Positions 36,096 through 47,400 are shown, counted from the stretch's first letter. The stretch: DNA of 64,000 nucleotides from Bacteroides fragilis (GCF_019583405.1 NZ_SZUU01000005.1:186001-250000), one strand, 5' to 3'. Notes: generated by a model not told the origin, from the letters alone. Translations and numbers: made by a program.

Positions 36096-38159
36096 TTATT
36101 CTCTGGTGTTCGGGAAAGCGGAAACACGCAGCCTGGCTGCTCCCATCGGTATCAGTGTAATTTCCTCTTTCTCTCCTTTCGGTGCATCCATTTCAGGGAG
36201 TTCGCTGCACAAATCGTATTGGTCGATGATCCATGAAGGAACTTTCCGTCCGATGGCTTTTACTTCAATCGGTGTACTTGCTACGGTGAACGGGAAGTTA
36301 TCTGCCGGCCATTCTTTGCGTACTACTTTAAAGTCTTTCAAAGGTTCGTTCTTACCGAGTACCAATGCGTAGTTCCAAGGAGTTTTTGCATAGATCTCGT
36401 ATGTCGGCCATTGGCTGGCGTCGGCGCCTTTCTGCCATTTAGAGTCACCGATAGCCGTAGCGCGGCTGTCCTTTTTCACATAATCTTCGTCAATTATCAG
36501 TGACATTGTCAACGGACCGTAGTCTACGCTTACACTGTTTTTGTTCACTTGCCATGTACGCATCGAAAGTTGCATCGGCAGTTGAATCTCCACTTGGTCA
36601 TTGTCTTTCCATTCGCGATTGATGCAGGCATATTGTCCGGTTTCGGGGTTGGCCGCTACCTTCTTGCCGTTAACAAAGATAGTCGCACCCTCTGTCCATG
36701 AAGGGATTCTCAGATAGAACGGGAAACTTACAGCTTTCGGAGTATTTACCGTAAACCGGATGGTTTCCTCGAAAGGATAATTCGTCTGCTCGTGAAGGCT
36801 TATTTCGTTTCCGTCACCCACTTTCACTGTTGCTTGGCAGGCGGCATACATGGCGGCCGCTACACCGTTATCCGGACTGGCCAGAATCAGATGTTCGGCA
36901 TAGTAAGGCCATCCCTGTGCATGATTGTGCTGGCAGCAACGGCTACTGAAGGGATTCATTGCCAGGAAAGGTCCCCGGTTGTCGATGCCCGGATGATGGT
37001 TCTTTGAGTCACTGACAGTTTGATTGGGACAAGTGATATAACGCAAACCCTTGAAGTCCGGCATTACGGCAGCCGGATAACTGTTGAATGCCACCTCTTC
37101 GCAGTGTTCTGCCCAAAAAGGATCGCCGGTCATACACAGCATCAACTCGTCCGAGGCCATCTGTTCCACCAATCCGCAGGTTTCTACTCCCTGGCGCGGG
37201 TCAATTGATCCCATACGTGCATTTTCATCGGCACCGAACATACCGCCCGGCACTTGTCCGAAAGTACGGCGGATCAGGTTGTGCACATTATAAGATGCTT
37301 TCAGCAGGGTCGAGTCTCCCGTCATCATATAATAGGTAGCCGGTTCGCGGAAACACTGCGCGATGTTCACGTTGTGCCAGTTTGGCAATGCCGACGGACG
37401 GGTCCAGTCTGCTGTGTTGCGGTGTATTTTCTCAGCCAGTTCCAGTAAGAACTGATCTCCTGTACGGTTATAGAGCCAATATACGCTTAACAGGTTGTCC
37501 CCGCCACGGCTGTTTTCCCAATAATCTTCCAGAAACTGTTCATCCGGTACACTCAGTTGCCATTTGAAGTAATTGGTCATCAGGTCAATAACCCGTTGAT
37601 CATTTGAATATTCGTAATAGGATTGAAGACACCAGAGCATGATCATCTGTGCCCACAACTCTCTTTTTCCGTTTCGTTCGTTGATAGGACCGAAATATCC
37701 GTCAGGCTGTTGGCTGGCAAATGCACCTTCAAGCCATATCTTGGCCTCGTCGATCATTTTCTGATCCTTTAATATATAGGCCAGGTTTCCATATCCTTTC
37801 AGCCAGTAGGGAACCTCTTCCCATCCATGGTCTCCTCCTTGGGTCAGCCAGGCATTGTTCTCCTTACCCAGCCATGCGCTGATTTCATTCAGATGCCCCG
37901 TCAGTCCATCTTTCTGTAGTTCCAGATATTTCTTTAACCATCCTTCGGGTTGGATACTTCCTACAGGTAGTTTAATGAAGTTCATCGGTTTCAGTGGCAG
38001 GCGGTTTCCTACATAATTTACGTTGGTTTGTGCACAGTCGGGCCGATTCACTATAGCTACTGCCGATGATGATTGATCGGAAGTGCACGATGCTGCCAGT
38101 AATCCGGCGGTAATCAGGATTCCTGCCAGGCCTCCTTTCAGATTTTTCATCTTTTTCAT
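36096..38159 (-). CDS. DUF1680 / GH127-type lipoprotein
   Basis: 687 aa; signal with lipobox LLAASC (Cys 25). Barrel motif EEVPYWLKGYGNLAYIL, Glu in GVETCGLVEQM, and the Cys pair 408-409 in SSRCCQHNHAQGWPY. It differs clearly from the 34011 paralogue (SRCCQHN versus GYPCCASN), so the two probably act on different linkages. First gene of the minus-strand operon (GH127-type x2, GH2, GH76). Its promoter carries the shared PUL operator (38238-38303). Confidence 0.88.
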   Translation of the reverse strand: MKKMKNLKGGLAGILITAGLLAASCTSDQSSSAVAIVNRPDCAQTNVNYVGNRLPLKPMNFIKLPVGSIQPEGWLKKYLELQKDGLTGHLNEISAWLGKENNAWLTQGGDHGWEEVPYWLKGYGNLAYILKDQKMIDEAKIWLEGAFASQQPDGYFGPINERNGKRELWAQMIMLWCLQSYYEYSNDQRVIDLMTNYFKWQLSVPDEQFLEDYWENSRGGDNLLSVYWLYNRTGDQFLLELAEKIHRNTADWTRPSALPNWHNVNIAQCFREPATYYMMTGDSTLLKASYNVHNLIRRTFGQVPGGMFGADENARMGSIDPRQGVETCGLVEQMASDELMLCMTGDPFWAEHCEEVAFNSYPAAVMPDFKGLRYITCPNQTVSDSKNHHPGIDNRGPFLAMNPFSSRCCQHNHAQGWPYYAEHLILASPDNGVAAAMYAACQATVKVGDGNEISLHEQTNYPFEETIRFTVNTPKAVSFPFYLRIPSWTEGATIFVNGKKVAANPETGQYACINREWKDNDQVEIQLPMQLSMRTWQVNKNSVSVDYGPLTMSLIIDEDYVKKDSRATAIGDSKWQKGADASQWPTYEIYAKTPWNYALVLGKNEPLKDFKVVRKEWPADNFPFTVASTPIEVKAIGRKVPSWIIDQYDLCSELPEMDAPKGEKEEITLIPMGAARLRVSAFPNTRE

Positions 38160-38237
38160 GTTTGGGTGTTTTTACTTATGGTTATTATTTAGGGGTTATT
38201 TCGATACAAATCAGTAGCTTCGTCTGATATCATGCTA

Positions 38238-38303
38238 CAAAGTTTGTGAATTCTGCATGAAATGTGTGAAACAAACTATTCAATAAATAGCAATTACTGA
38301 CCA
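38238..38303 (-). promoter_or_regulatory. PUL operator and promoter, DUF1680 operon
   Basis: Read on the minus strand: TGGTCAG (38303-38297), 14 bp, TGAATAG (38282-38276), so half-sites start exactly 21 bp apart. TTTATTG spans the start of the second half-site (38287-38281), and CTTTG (38242-38238) begins 45 bp after the first T of TTTATTG. The CTTTG context, CTTTGTAGC, is identical to that of the divergent promoter. The 66-bp unit repeats at four other places. The 38160-38436 gap holds only this unit and its mirror partner. Confidence 0.8.
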
Positions 38304-38347
38304 ATAAGATGTGAAATACAGGTTCAGTGAACAATAGGAGCATAAAA

Positions 38348-38413
38348 AGAACAGTTTCTTTTGTTTATTGAGCAGTATTTATCCCTTTATTCAACGAAAA
38401 TGTTTTTTCTTTG
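38348..38413 (+). promoter_or_regulatory. PUL operator and promoter, GH43-GH2-GtaA operon
   Basis: AGAACAG (38348-38354), 14 bp, TGAGCAG (38369-38375); TTTATTG at 38364-38370; CTTTG at 38409-38413, 45 bp from the first T of TTTATTG. The -7 element is TTTCTTTG, a partial match to TAnnTTTG with no -33 TTTG, as expected for an activator-dependent promoter. It shares AAAAAGAACAG plus TTGTTTATTGA with the SusC promoter at 48.2 kb. Confidence 0.8.
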
Positions 38414-38436
38414 TAGCATCTTAATAACGAAAAGCT

Positions 38437-39543
38437 ATGAAAACAAAGATCTACCTGCTATTTATTACTACCTTATTCTTCTGCGCCGGTTGTGGAAACA
38501 AGAACGGCGGGCAGAAACAGAGGTCGGTAAGTGCAGCAAAGGATACATATATAAATCCTTTGTTTCCGGAAGGAGCCGATCCGAGTGCTCTGTTCCATAA
38601 TGGCAAGTATTATTATACACATGGGACAGAAGATAAAATCCTGCTTTGGGAAACGTCTGACATTACCGATATGGCTCACTCTGTTTGTAAAATGGTGTGG
38701 CGTCCGGAAGATCCGTCCAATTGTTGTCACCTCTGGGCACCGGAGATTCATTATATAAATGATAAATGGTATATTTATTATGCTGCCGATGATGGCAATA
38801 CGGACAACCATCAGTTGTACGTACTTGAAAACTCTTCTCCCGATCCCATGCAGGGTAAATTTGAAATGAAGGGGAGCATTATGACCAATCCCGAATGGAA
38901 TTGGGGTATACAAGCCACTACTTTCGAACATAAGGGAGTTCGTTATTTAGCCTGGTCCGGTTGGCCCAAGAGAAGAACCAATGCTGAAACTCAATGTATC
39001 TATATTGCCCGGATGAAAGACCCGTGGACACTTGACTCTCCTCGTGTCTTGATATCCAGACCCGAATATGAGTGGGAACGCCAGTGGGTAAATCCGGATG
39101 GTAGCCGTACGGCTTATCCTATTTATGTGAATGAAGGACCTCAGTTCTTCCATTCGAAGGATAATAAGACATTGATTCTCTATTATGCCGCCAGTGGTTC
39201 ATGGTCACCTTATTATTGCATCGGAATGCTGACTGCCGATGCCGAAAGTGATCTGCTCGATCCGGCCTCTTGGACAAAAAGTCCGGTTCCGGTATTCCAG
39301 CAATCGTTGGAAAACGAAGTATACGGTCCGGGTGGTCTCTCGTTTGTTCCTTCGCCCGATGGCACGGAGTGGTATATGATTTACCATGCCCGTCAGGTAA
39401 CCAACGGAGATACCGGTAGTCCTGAGACCCGCAATCCGCGGATACAGAAAATAGGATGGGATGCTAACGGAATGCCCGATTTAGGGATTCCGGTTCGTGC
39501 AGGAGTCGCCTTGCCGAAGCCTTCGGGTATTCCCTTGAAATAA
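38437..39543 (+). CDS. GH43 family lipoprotein
   Basis: 368 aa; lipobox CAGC with Cys19. Same subfamily as the 29400 protein (shared HLWAPEIH, YAADDGNTDNHQLYVLEN, WPKRRTNAETQCIYIA and EYEWERQWV segments). The catalytic base is intact: Asp48 in EGADPSALFHNGKYYYTHG. Likely exo-acting furanosidase or related activity; substrate not decidable. First gene of the plus-strand operon with GH2 and a glutaminase-A-like gene, under the shared operator. Confidence 0.88.
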   Translation: MKTKIYLLFITTLFFCAGCGNKNGGQKQRSVSAAKDTYINPLFPEGADPSALFHNGKYYYTHGTEDKILLWETSDITDMAHSVCKMVWRPEDPSNCCHLWAPEIHYINDKWYIYYAADDGNTDNHQLYVLENSSPDPMQGKFEMKGSIMTNPEWNWGIQATTFEHKGVRYLAWSGWPKRRTNAETQCIYIARMKDPWTLDSPRVLISRPEYEWERQWVNPDGSRTAYPIYVNEGPQFFHSKDNKTLILYYAASGSWSPYYCIGMLTADAESDLLDPASWTKSPVPVFQQSLENEVYGPGGLSFVPSPDGTEWYMIYHARQVTNGDTGSPETRNPRIQKIGWDANGMPDLGIPVRAGVALPKPSGIPLK

Positions 39544-39643
39544 AATAGTTATTTAGAACGTTTTTCCTTAGTTTGACAGGTAGCCGACTACCTGCCCGGG
39601 GAACGTATTGCGTAATCAATAGGTTAAACATAATTTGAAGACA

Positions 39644-41458
39644 ATGAAAAAGAGCATTTTAATTGCAGTTCTGACAGCGTCGATAGCTACTTCCGCTTTT
39701 GCACAATGGAAACCGGCAGGAGACAAAATCAAGACAAAGTGGGCTGAGCAGGTGAATCCTGAAAATGTACTGCCCGAGTATCCGCGTCCGGTAATGGAAC
39801 GGGGAGAGTGGAAAAACCTCAATGGTTTGTGGAATTATGCCATCACAGAAAAGGGAGCCGTTCCTTCGGCTTATGAAGGACAGATCCTGGTTCCTTTTGC
39901 CGTAGAGTCCAGCCTTTCAGGTGTTGGTAAGAAAGTAAGTCCCGATGAGGAACTCTGGTATCAGCGTACCTTCACTGTACCTGCCACTTGGAAAGGTAAA
40001 AAGGTGATGCTGAATTTCGGTGCTGTAGACTGGAAAGCCGATATTTGGGTGAATGATATTAAAGTAGGGCAGCATACCGGCGGATTTACTCCTTTCTCGC
40101 TTGACATTACAGCTGCTTTGGCTGCTAAGGGAGACAATAAGCTCGTAGTGAAAGTATGGGATCCGACAGACCGCGGACCTCAGCCTCGCGGCAAACAGGT
40201 GAACCGTCCCGAAGGTATCTGGTATACGGCCGTGACAGGTATCTGGCAGACTGTTTGGATGGAACCTGTGGCCGAACGTCATATAACGAATGTTCGTACT
40301 TCTTCGGATATCGACCGAAAGAAACTGACCGTAGATGTTGCTACCAGTACCGGTTGTCCTTCCGAAGTTATTGAAGTGAAAGTGTTCGATGGCAAACAAT
40401 TGGTTGCTACCGGAAAAGGACTGAATGGCCAGACCATCGACATTCAGATGCCTGCCGATGCAAAATTGTGGAGTCCTGCCTCTCCGGCTCTTTATTCTAT
40501 GCAGATTGCCCTGTTGAGCAACGGTAAAGTGACTGATAAAGTAGACAGTTACACAGCTATGCGTAAATATTCTACCCGCCGTGATAAGAACGGGATTGTA
40601 CGCCTGCAACTGAATAATGAAGATGTGTTCCAGTTCGGTCCGCTCGATCAAGGATGGTGGCCCGACGGATTGTATACAGCTCCGACAGACGAGGCATTGG
40701 TGTATGACATCCAGAAAACCAAAGATTTCGGATTCAATATGATCCGTAAGCATGTGAAGGTAGAGCCGGCACGTTGGTATACACACTGCGATAAACTGGG
40801 TATCATTGTATGGCAGGATATGCCGAACGGCGACCGTGAACCGGAGTGGCAGATGTATAATTACTTCACGGGTAACGAGCTGAACCGTAGTGAAGAGTCG
40901 GAACATATTTATCGTAAAGAGTGGAAAGAGATCATGGATTATCTGTACAACTATCCTTGCATCGGTGTATGGGTTCCGTTCAATGAGCGTTGGGGACAGT
41001 TCAAGACCGAAGATATTGCGGCATGGACAAAGAAGTATGATCCTTCACGCTTGGTGAACCCGGCAAGTGGCGGCAATCACTTCCCTTGCGGTGACATTCT
41101 CGATTTGCATCATTATCCCAATCCGTCCCTCGACTTCTATGATGCCGGACGTGTTACTGTATTGGGTGAATATGGTGGTATCGGACTGGCATTAAACGAA
41201 CACCTTTGGGAACCGAATCACAACTGGGGATACGTAAAGTTCAATTCTCCGGAGAAAGTAACGAAACAATATGTTGAGTACGGCAATGAATTGTACCGGT
41301 TGATTCAGCGAGGTTTCTCGGCTGCTGTCTACACACAGACCACTGATGTGGAAATGGAAGTGAACGGACTGATGACATATGACCGTAAGGTGATTAAGGT
41401 GAATGAAGCCCAGGTGAAGGCTATCAATACCAAGATATGCAATTCTTTAAATAAGTGA
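39644..41458 (+). CDS. GH2 family glycoside hydrolase
   Basis: 604 aa from the ATG at 39644; a TTG three codons upstream is also in frame. Signal peptide to about AFAQ. Same domain plan as the 32121 paralogue: VLPEYPRPVMERGEWKNLNG start, RPEGIWYTAVTGIWQTVWME end of the sugar-binding domain, then TIM barrel with acid/base Glu in WVPFNERWGQF and nucleophile Glu in VLGEYGGIG. Both active-site residues are present. Members of this type are annotated as beta-galactosidase-like; other linkages are possible. Confidence 0.88.
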   Translation: MKKSILIAVLTASIATSAFAQWKPAGDKIKTKWAEQVNPENVLPEYPRPVMERGEWKNLNGLWNYAITEKGAVPSAYEGQILVPFAVESSLSGVGKKVSPDEELWYQRTFTVPATWKGKKVMLNFGAVDWKADIWVNDIKVGQHTGGFTPFSLDITAALAAKGDNKLVVKVWDPTDRGPQPRGKQVNRPEGIWYTAVTGIWQTVWMEPVAERHITNVRTSSDIDRKKLTVDVATSTGCPSEVIEVKVFDGKQLVATGKGLNGQTIDIQMPADAKLWSPASPALYSMQIALLSNGKVTDKVDSYTAMRKYSTRRDKNGIVRLQLNNEDVFQFGPLDQGWWPDGLYTAPTDEALVYDIQKTKDFGFNMIRKHVKVEPARWYTHCDKLGIIVWQDMPNGDREPEWQMYNYFTGNELNRSEESEHIYRKEWKEIMDYLYNYPCIGVWVPFNERWGQFKTEDIAAWTKKYDPSRLVNPASGGNHFPCGDILDLHHYPNPSLDFYDAGRVTVLGEYGGIGLALNEHLWEPNHNWGYVKFNSPEKVTKQYVEYGNELYRLIQRGFSAAVYTQTTDVEMEVNGLMTYDRKVIKVNEAQVKAINTKICNSLNK

Positions 41459-41553
41459 TTAGAGTAGGGTGTCGATAGGTACACAAGTTTTTGATTAAGG
41501 TATAGATTGTTGAAGGATACGATTTTGAGTGAAACATACAAATAAATAAAATA

Positions 41554-44061
41554 ATGAAAAAACTATTTGCAATGGCTTTAGCAGTCGGTATGCTATGTAA
41601 TGCACAGGCAGCCGATTTGTACAAAGCGAGTAAAAATGTAGCTTTGCGTGCTCCGGCAGTGCCTCTCATCACTTCCGACCCTTATCTGTCCATCTGGTCG
41701 CCCACAGATGCACTGAATGAAAGCAGCACGATGCATTGGACCGGAACGGAACATCCTTTGTTGGGTGCCATACGTGTGGATGGGAAAACCTATCGTTTTA
41801 TGGGCAAAGATAAGTTGAACCTTGAGACTCTTGTTCCGATGACGGATACCGATACCTGGCAGGGAAGTTATACTTTTGACCAGCCGGCTGCGGGATGGAA
41901 TACCCTTTCGTTCAATGCTGCCGGATGGAAAGAGGGACAAGGTGCTTTCGGTACTCCCGATATGCCTCGTGTCCAGACTCGCTGGACTACTCCGGATATC
42001 TGGGTTCGTCGTGAATTTCAGATCAATGACGACCTGAACGGAGAAACCATCTATCTGAAATATTCGCACGACGATGTATTCGAACTCTACCTGAATGGTG
42101 AAAAGCTGGTTGCTACGGACTATTCATGGAACAACGACGTATTACTCGAACTATCGGACGCAGCCAAGAAGAAGCTGCAAAAAGGAAAAAACGTACTTGC
42201 CGCACACTGTCACAACACAACAGGAGGTGCTTATGTAGATTTCGGCCTTTATCGCCTGAACAAACAGACGACGGGCTTTGAGACGGCAGCCGTCCAGAAA
42301 TCGGTAAGCGTACTCCCCACACAAACTTACTACACGTTTACTTGCGGTCCGGTGGAACTGGACCTGGTGTTTACCGCACCTTTGATGATGGACGACCTCG
42401 ATTTGTTGTCTACTCCCGTTAATTATATTTCTTACCGCGTTCGTTCGCTGGACAAAAAGCAACATGATGTGCAGATGTATGTGGAGACCACTCCGCAGCT
42501 TGCCATCAATGAACTGACGCAACCTACCCGTTCGAAAGTGATCCGCCGTAACGGTATCAATTATGTACAGGCAGGGACTATCGACCAGCCTATCCTCGCA
42601 CGAAAAGGAGACGGTATCTGTATTGATTGGGGATATGCTTATCTGGCAGGAAATATAGGTGCCAATAAGGCTGTAAGCCTGGGTAACTATTATGGTATGA
42701 AGAACGAGTTTGCTACCAAGGGTTCTTTGTTGCCTACACAAGCCGAGTGCGTGACCCGTCGTGCCGACCAGATGCCGGCTATGGCCTATACCGATAACCT
42801 GGGCAAAGTAGGTGCCGATGGCAAATCCGACTTCCTGATGTTGGGTTACGATGATATTTATGCTATCGAATACTTCTACCAGCCTCGTATGGCTTACTGG
42901 AAACATGACGGTGAAGTGACTATCTTTGATGCCTTCGAACGTGCCAAGACCAATTATGCATCTGTCATGGAACGTTGTCGCGCTTACGACGAAATGATTC
43001 TGAACGATGCAGAAAAAGCAGGTGGCAAAGAATACTCTGAACTGTGTGCATTAGCTTACCGCCAGGTAATCGCTGCCCATAAGCTGTTCAAGGATGCGGA
43101 TGGTAACTTGCTCTTCTTCTCTAAAGAGAATAATAGTAACGGTTGTATCAATACTGTCGACCTGACTTATCCGTCTGCTCCGCTCTTTCTGGCTTATAAC
43201 CCCGAATTGCAGAAAGGCATGATGACCAGTATCTTTGAATATAGTGCCAGCGGACGTTGGAACAAACCTTTCCCGGCTCATGACATAGGTACATATCCTA
43301 TTGCGAATGGACAGGTTTACGGAGGAGATATGCCGATTGAAGAGGGTGGAAACATGGTGGTCCTGACTGCTGCTATTGCCAAAGTAGAAGGAAATGCCGA
43401 TTATGCCAAGAAGTATTGGGATTTACTGACTATCTGGACGGATTATTTGGTAGAATACGGACAAGATCCCGAAAATCAACTTTGTACCGATGACTTTGCC
43501 GGGCACTGGGCACACAATGCCAATCTTTCGGTAAAAGCTATCATGGGAGTAGCCGGTTATAGCGAAATGGCCCGTATGCTCGGTATGAATGATGTAGCCG
43601 ACCAATATGCCGCTAAAGCCAAAGCCATGGCTACCAAATGGGAACAAATGGCACGCGAAGGCGATCATTACCGTCTGGCTTTCGACCGTGAGAATACCTG
43701 GAGTCAGAAATACAATATGATTTGGGACAAAATGTGGAATCTGCACCTCTTCCCCAACAATGTGATGGAGAAAGAAGTCGCTTACTATCTGACCAAACAA
43801 AATCTTTATGGTCTCCCGTTGGATTCCCGCAAAGAATATACTAAGTCCGACTGGATTATGTGGAGTGCTGCTATGTCTTCGGACAAAGCGACTTTTGAAA
43901 AGTTCATTTCTCCCGTATATAAGTATGCCAACGAAACCGTATCACGCGTTCCGCTGAGTGACTGGCATTATACCGATAGTGGTAAATTTGTCGGTTTCAA
44001 GGCACGCTCTGTAATCGGTGGTTATTGGATGAAGGTATTGATGGATAAAATGCAGAAATAA
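41554..44061 (+). CDS. Glutaminase-A-like protein (DUF5127-DUF4965-DUF1793)
   Basis: 835 aa, signal peptide to about AQA (residue 19). N-terminal beta-sandwich (YLSIWSPTDALNESSTMHWTG) with an inserted lectin-like sandwich (IWVRREFQINDDLNGETIYL), middle domain starting FTCGPVELDLVFTAPLMM, and an (alpha/alpha)6 barrel with GGDMPIEEGGNM and LCTDDFAGHWAHNANLS. The family name comes from an Aspergillus glutaminase, but members are frequent in Bacteroides PULs next to glycoside hydrolases. The fold is like that of GH barrels, so a carbohydrate activity is plausible. Paralogue at 59777. Confidence 0.82.
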   Translation: MKKLFAMALAVGMLCNAQAADLYKASKNVALRAPAVPLITSDPYLSIWSPTDALNESSTMHWTGTEHPLLGAIRVDGKTYRFMGKDKLNLETLVPMTDTDTWQGSYTFDQPAAGWNTLSFNAAGWKEGQGAFGTPDMPRVQTRWTTPDIWVRREFQINDDLNGETIYLKYSHDDVFELYLNGEKLVATDYSWNNDVLLELSDAAKKKLQKGKNVLAAHCHNTTGGAYVDFGLYRLNKQTTGFETAAVQKSVSVLPTQTYYTFTCGPVELDLVFTAPLMMDDLDLLSTPVNYISYRVRSLDKKQHDVQMYVETTPQLAINELTQPTRSKVIRRNGINYVQAGTIDQPILARKGDGICIDWGYAYLAGNIGANKAVSLGNYYGMKNEFATKGSLLPTQAECVTRRADQMPAMAYTDNLGKVGADGKSDFLMLGYDDIYAIEYFYQPRMAYWKHDGEVTIFDAFERAKTNYASVMERCRAYDEMILNDAEKAGGKEYSELCALAYRQVIAAHKLFKDADGNLLFFSKENNSNGCINTVDLTYPSAPLFLAYNPELQKGMMTSIFEYSASGRWNKPFPAHDIGTYPIANGQVYGGDMPIEEGGNMVVLTAAIAKVEGNADYAKKYWDLLTIWTDYLVEYGQDPENQLCTDDFAGHWAHNANLSVKAIMGVAGYSEMARMLGMNDVADQYAAKAKAMATKWEQMAREGDHYRLAFDRENTWSQKYNMIWDKMWNLHLFPNNVMEKEVAYYLTKQNLYGLPLDSRKEYTKSDWIMWSAAMSSDKATFEKFISPVYKYANETVSRVPLSDWHYTDSGKFVGFKARSVIGGYWMKVLMDKMQK

Positions 44062-44091
44062 TAAGAACCGGTATATAATAGAGTTTACTGT

Positions 44092-44136
44092 TAAGGGTTG
44101 TATCCAAAGCTTGTTCAGCTTGGATACAACCCTTTC
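44092..44136 (+). terminator. Terminator after the plus-strand operon
   Basis: AAGGGTTGTATCCAA (44092 onward) pairs with TTGGATACAACCCTTT around a short GCTTGTTCAGC loop; T-rich sequence follows. It lies 31 bp after the stop at 44061. The rest of the 44062-44404 gap contains only the minus-strand terminator at 44305; no gene seen. Confidence 0.85.
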
Positions 44137-44304
44137 TTAATTTCCCTTTAAAGATACTCTATTGGAGCTCCTGACTAATTAACTAATAAGGATGTTGGGG
44201 TGTGAATCAATATTGACCGTAGGCCCAGTCTGCTTAACTCACCAAAGTTGGCCAACTTAGATAGGAGTCAAGTCAAATCAAACTTTGAGGGGAGTTATGT
44301 GAAA

Positions 44305-44345
44305 AAAGAGTGGCTAACAGTACATAACCATTAGCCACTTTTCTT
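44305..44345 (-). terminator. Terminator of the GH38 gene
   Basis: On the minus strand AAGTGGCTAA pairs with TTAGCCACTC, followed by TTTTTTC. It is 60 bp after the stop of the 44405 gene. The paired A/T tracts would also let it work in the plus direction. Confidence 0.7.
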
Positions 44346-44404
44346 ATTTCTTAGCTTATGCAAGTTAGTTGTTGAAATTCAAACTTTCCACTACTTGATT
44401 TGCA

Positions 44405-47400
44405 TTATTTATAAACTTCCAGTTCGTAAATACGTGTATCTCTGCCTCCGGTGCTTTGTGTAGGACGAGTCACAAGCAGACGGATGTAACGTACTTTTCC
44501 GTCATAGTTCAGCGGACGTGAAACGACATTTGCATGGTTACCGTCGATAGCATCCAGAGTCGTCCATTCATCGCCCGGGTTCATTTTACCTTGCAGGAAG
44601 CAACCATTGGTGATGTATGAGTGACTTTCCTGTCCGGCGTTCACCATCTTCCAACCACTGATGTTTTGTGCTTCACCCAGATCGAAGTCTACGTAGTTCG
44701 GAGTCTGCGAAACGTCACACCACTTTGTATCCGTTTTACCATCCAGCAGGAAGTCCGGTTTTTCTTCATCGTTGGTATATCCGGAGCAAGCAATGATTTT
44801 AGCTCCTTTCAGGATATTTTCGCGTACTGCTTCTTTATCATTTCCGGCAGTAGCTGCATTACCTACGTTATTGGTGCGGAAAAGAGTGCCGGCAACGGTT
44901 GTAGCCGGTTCATTTTCGGCAACCAGAGTAGCAGCAAACAAAACCACTTTCTCATTTCGGGGCAAGATTACGCTGGTAGCTCCCTTCGGAATATCCATAC
45001 TAAACTTGAACATATAAGTGAATTCATAAGGCTGATCACCGTTGGATGCATGGCGGTGTGTACCTACATAGGCGATCTCGGCGTCTTTCAGATATCCTTC
45101 GGTGTGTCCTTTATGTCCCCATTGGCCGATGAAGCCGGTATAAGAAGGTACAACGAATGAAGCGGTCTGCTTGCCAATGCGGAAGTCGGCCTGATTGTCT
45201 CCTTCGGTAGAGGCGGCGAGGATATAGAGACGGTTGTATTTGTTTTCCGCAGGCAGTTGCAAGGTATCACCTTCACAAGTCATTCCGTTCGCAATCTCTT
45301 TTTCTCCCAAGCGGAAAGTGATCTGACCGGCTATCAGTGAATCCGGCAGAAGTTCGGCTGCAAAAGAATAACCCGATTCGAAGTCGCCTTCTCCACGGAA
45401 TTCATTATAAGAAGCACATTTGCGGTCGTAGTCAAGCGGTAAAGCGGCATATTCGATCGGAGACGCCTCACGTCCCGATGGTTTGAGGCGTACTTTGTAA
45501 GTTCTTACAGAATAAGGAGTGATGTTTACCTGCAACTTGTTTCCTTCGAAAGTTGCATTGCCGATTGTCTTTTCTGTACCGTTGGCTTCGCTGGCACTGA
45601 TGATTTCCCCTGCAAAGGTCAGTGTGGCGCTCTGTGCTTTCCGGCCTTCGGTTTCGTATACGCGCACTACATACTCATCGGTTTCTTCCGCTTTCTTCAG
45701 TGCCTTGATCAATACATTGCGGTTGTCCGAAGCGACAAACGAGAACGATTTTCCGGCATTTCCTTTGTGCTTTTCCGTACGGAAGGCTTTCAGTTGCTGG
45801 TTCAGCTTTTCGGCTTTCTCTACAGTGGCGGGTTTATCCAAGGCTCCCTGATGTGGTATCAGGCTGTAGGTGAAGGTATGATGGCCGAAATCCTGGTGAT
45901 CCTGATATGCATAACCGTTGCGTGTTTCCGGTGTGTGAAGTAGTGTGAGGCGAAGTGTATGGTTATCCGGCTTGTCCCATCCATATTTGCTGTCGTTCAT
46001 CACCGATACACCATAACTTCCGTCACGGTCGGTCAGGTCGGCCCAATATTGTGCGTATACTTCGTAAGCTGTTTCGGTATTGTTGCCACGTTGTATGCTG
46101 CCGATACCCAAGTCATACGTAGCCTTTTCGTTTTCAAGATTGAGCGGGAATTCGGCTTTTAACAATGCATTGGTCGATTGCCAGTCTATTTCGTTATAGA
46201 AGTCGATGCATTCTGCACGACTACCTTCATACAGACGTATGTATTGACGGAAGACAGATTCTCCGTGACGTTTCTCGACACAAAGCGATTTACGTAAAGT
46301 TCCGTCTTCAACCAAAGATATTTTCACGTCATCCGTAATCGAAACCGGAGTGCGGTCGGTTGTTTCTTTCAGCACTTCCCATGCCGGCCAATTGTATGAC
46401 TTGTTCTGAGTGAAGAGTGCCAGGCGGATTGCTTTCCCGGCTTTCACCAGCTCTTTGCCGTTCTTTTTGTCAGTCAGAGAGACGATATCTCCATTTTTAT
46501 CCAATGTAATCTTGTACAGAGAGTTTTCCAAGGTATTGACGTTCGTCGAGACGTTGCTTGCACCGGTTCCTGATGTGCGTACGTCATATACCACATATCC
46601 TGTAGCCGGAACTGTTGCTTCTACCAGGATGCGTGCCTTTCCGTCGGTATAAGAAATGAGCTGGGCCGATACTTTTTTGCCCTTTTCATCGTACACCGTT
46701 ATCCCTTTGGGAGCTTTCGGAAGGTCAAGTTCTATTTCCGCAATATCTGTAACCGCAAATCCGAGTGCATTATAAAGGATTACCGGAATACCGCTGACCC
46801 GTGTATCCAATTCCCTGCCGATACCATGAATGGAAGAAGTCAGTACATTGGAGAACTGTTTCAGTGAGATCAGTTCGTCATTCCATGAAAATTCATAGGC
46901 ACGCGGTATACTGGTTCCTGTCAGGTCATCGTGGAACTGATGATAAATGAAGCGTTTCCATGCTTCATTGATGGTGCTTCCCGGATATTTGGCCTGATTC
47001 AGCCATTCGGCAGTTACGGCAGATCTTTCGGCAGCATCTCCCAGCAATTCGTTCTGGCGGTTGTACAATTTCATGGCAGCCTGTGAGGTGTAGCATCCTG
47101 TACCGTGAACATCCATCAACAGTTCACCGTCGAATACCGGTAATTCCGGATGATTCTTATAAGGAAGGTAATCTTTGTAAAGCTGGTCGCTGGTTGCACT
47201 GACTATTTCTACCGGACCGTTCCCTTGAAGCCCTTTCTCCACAGATCGGACGGACCCCAGTGTCGGTGATCCGCCGATATCGCCTGTACCGTAATATCTG
47301 TATACTGTATTAAGAGGTGTACGGCCTGCCAGCTCTTTCAGTTGTTTGTTTTCTGAAAGGTCTTCGTCATTCCATCTTCTGCCATAATCATATCCATGTG

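Noticed and set aside
38361..38600. 79-codon frame upstream of the GH43 lipoprotein
   Set aside because: Begins inside the operator and overlaps the true GH43 start, which has a proper lipoprotein signal.
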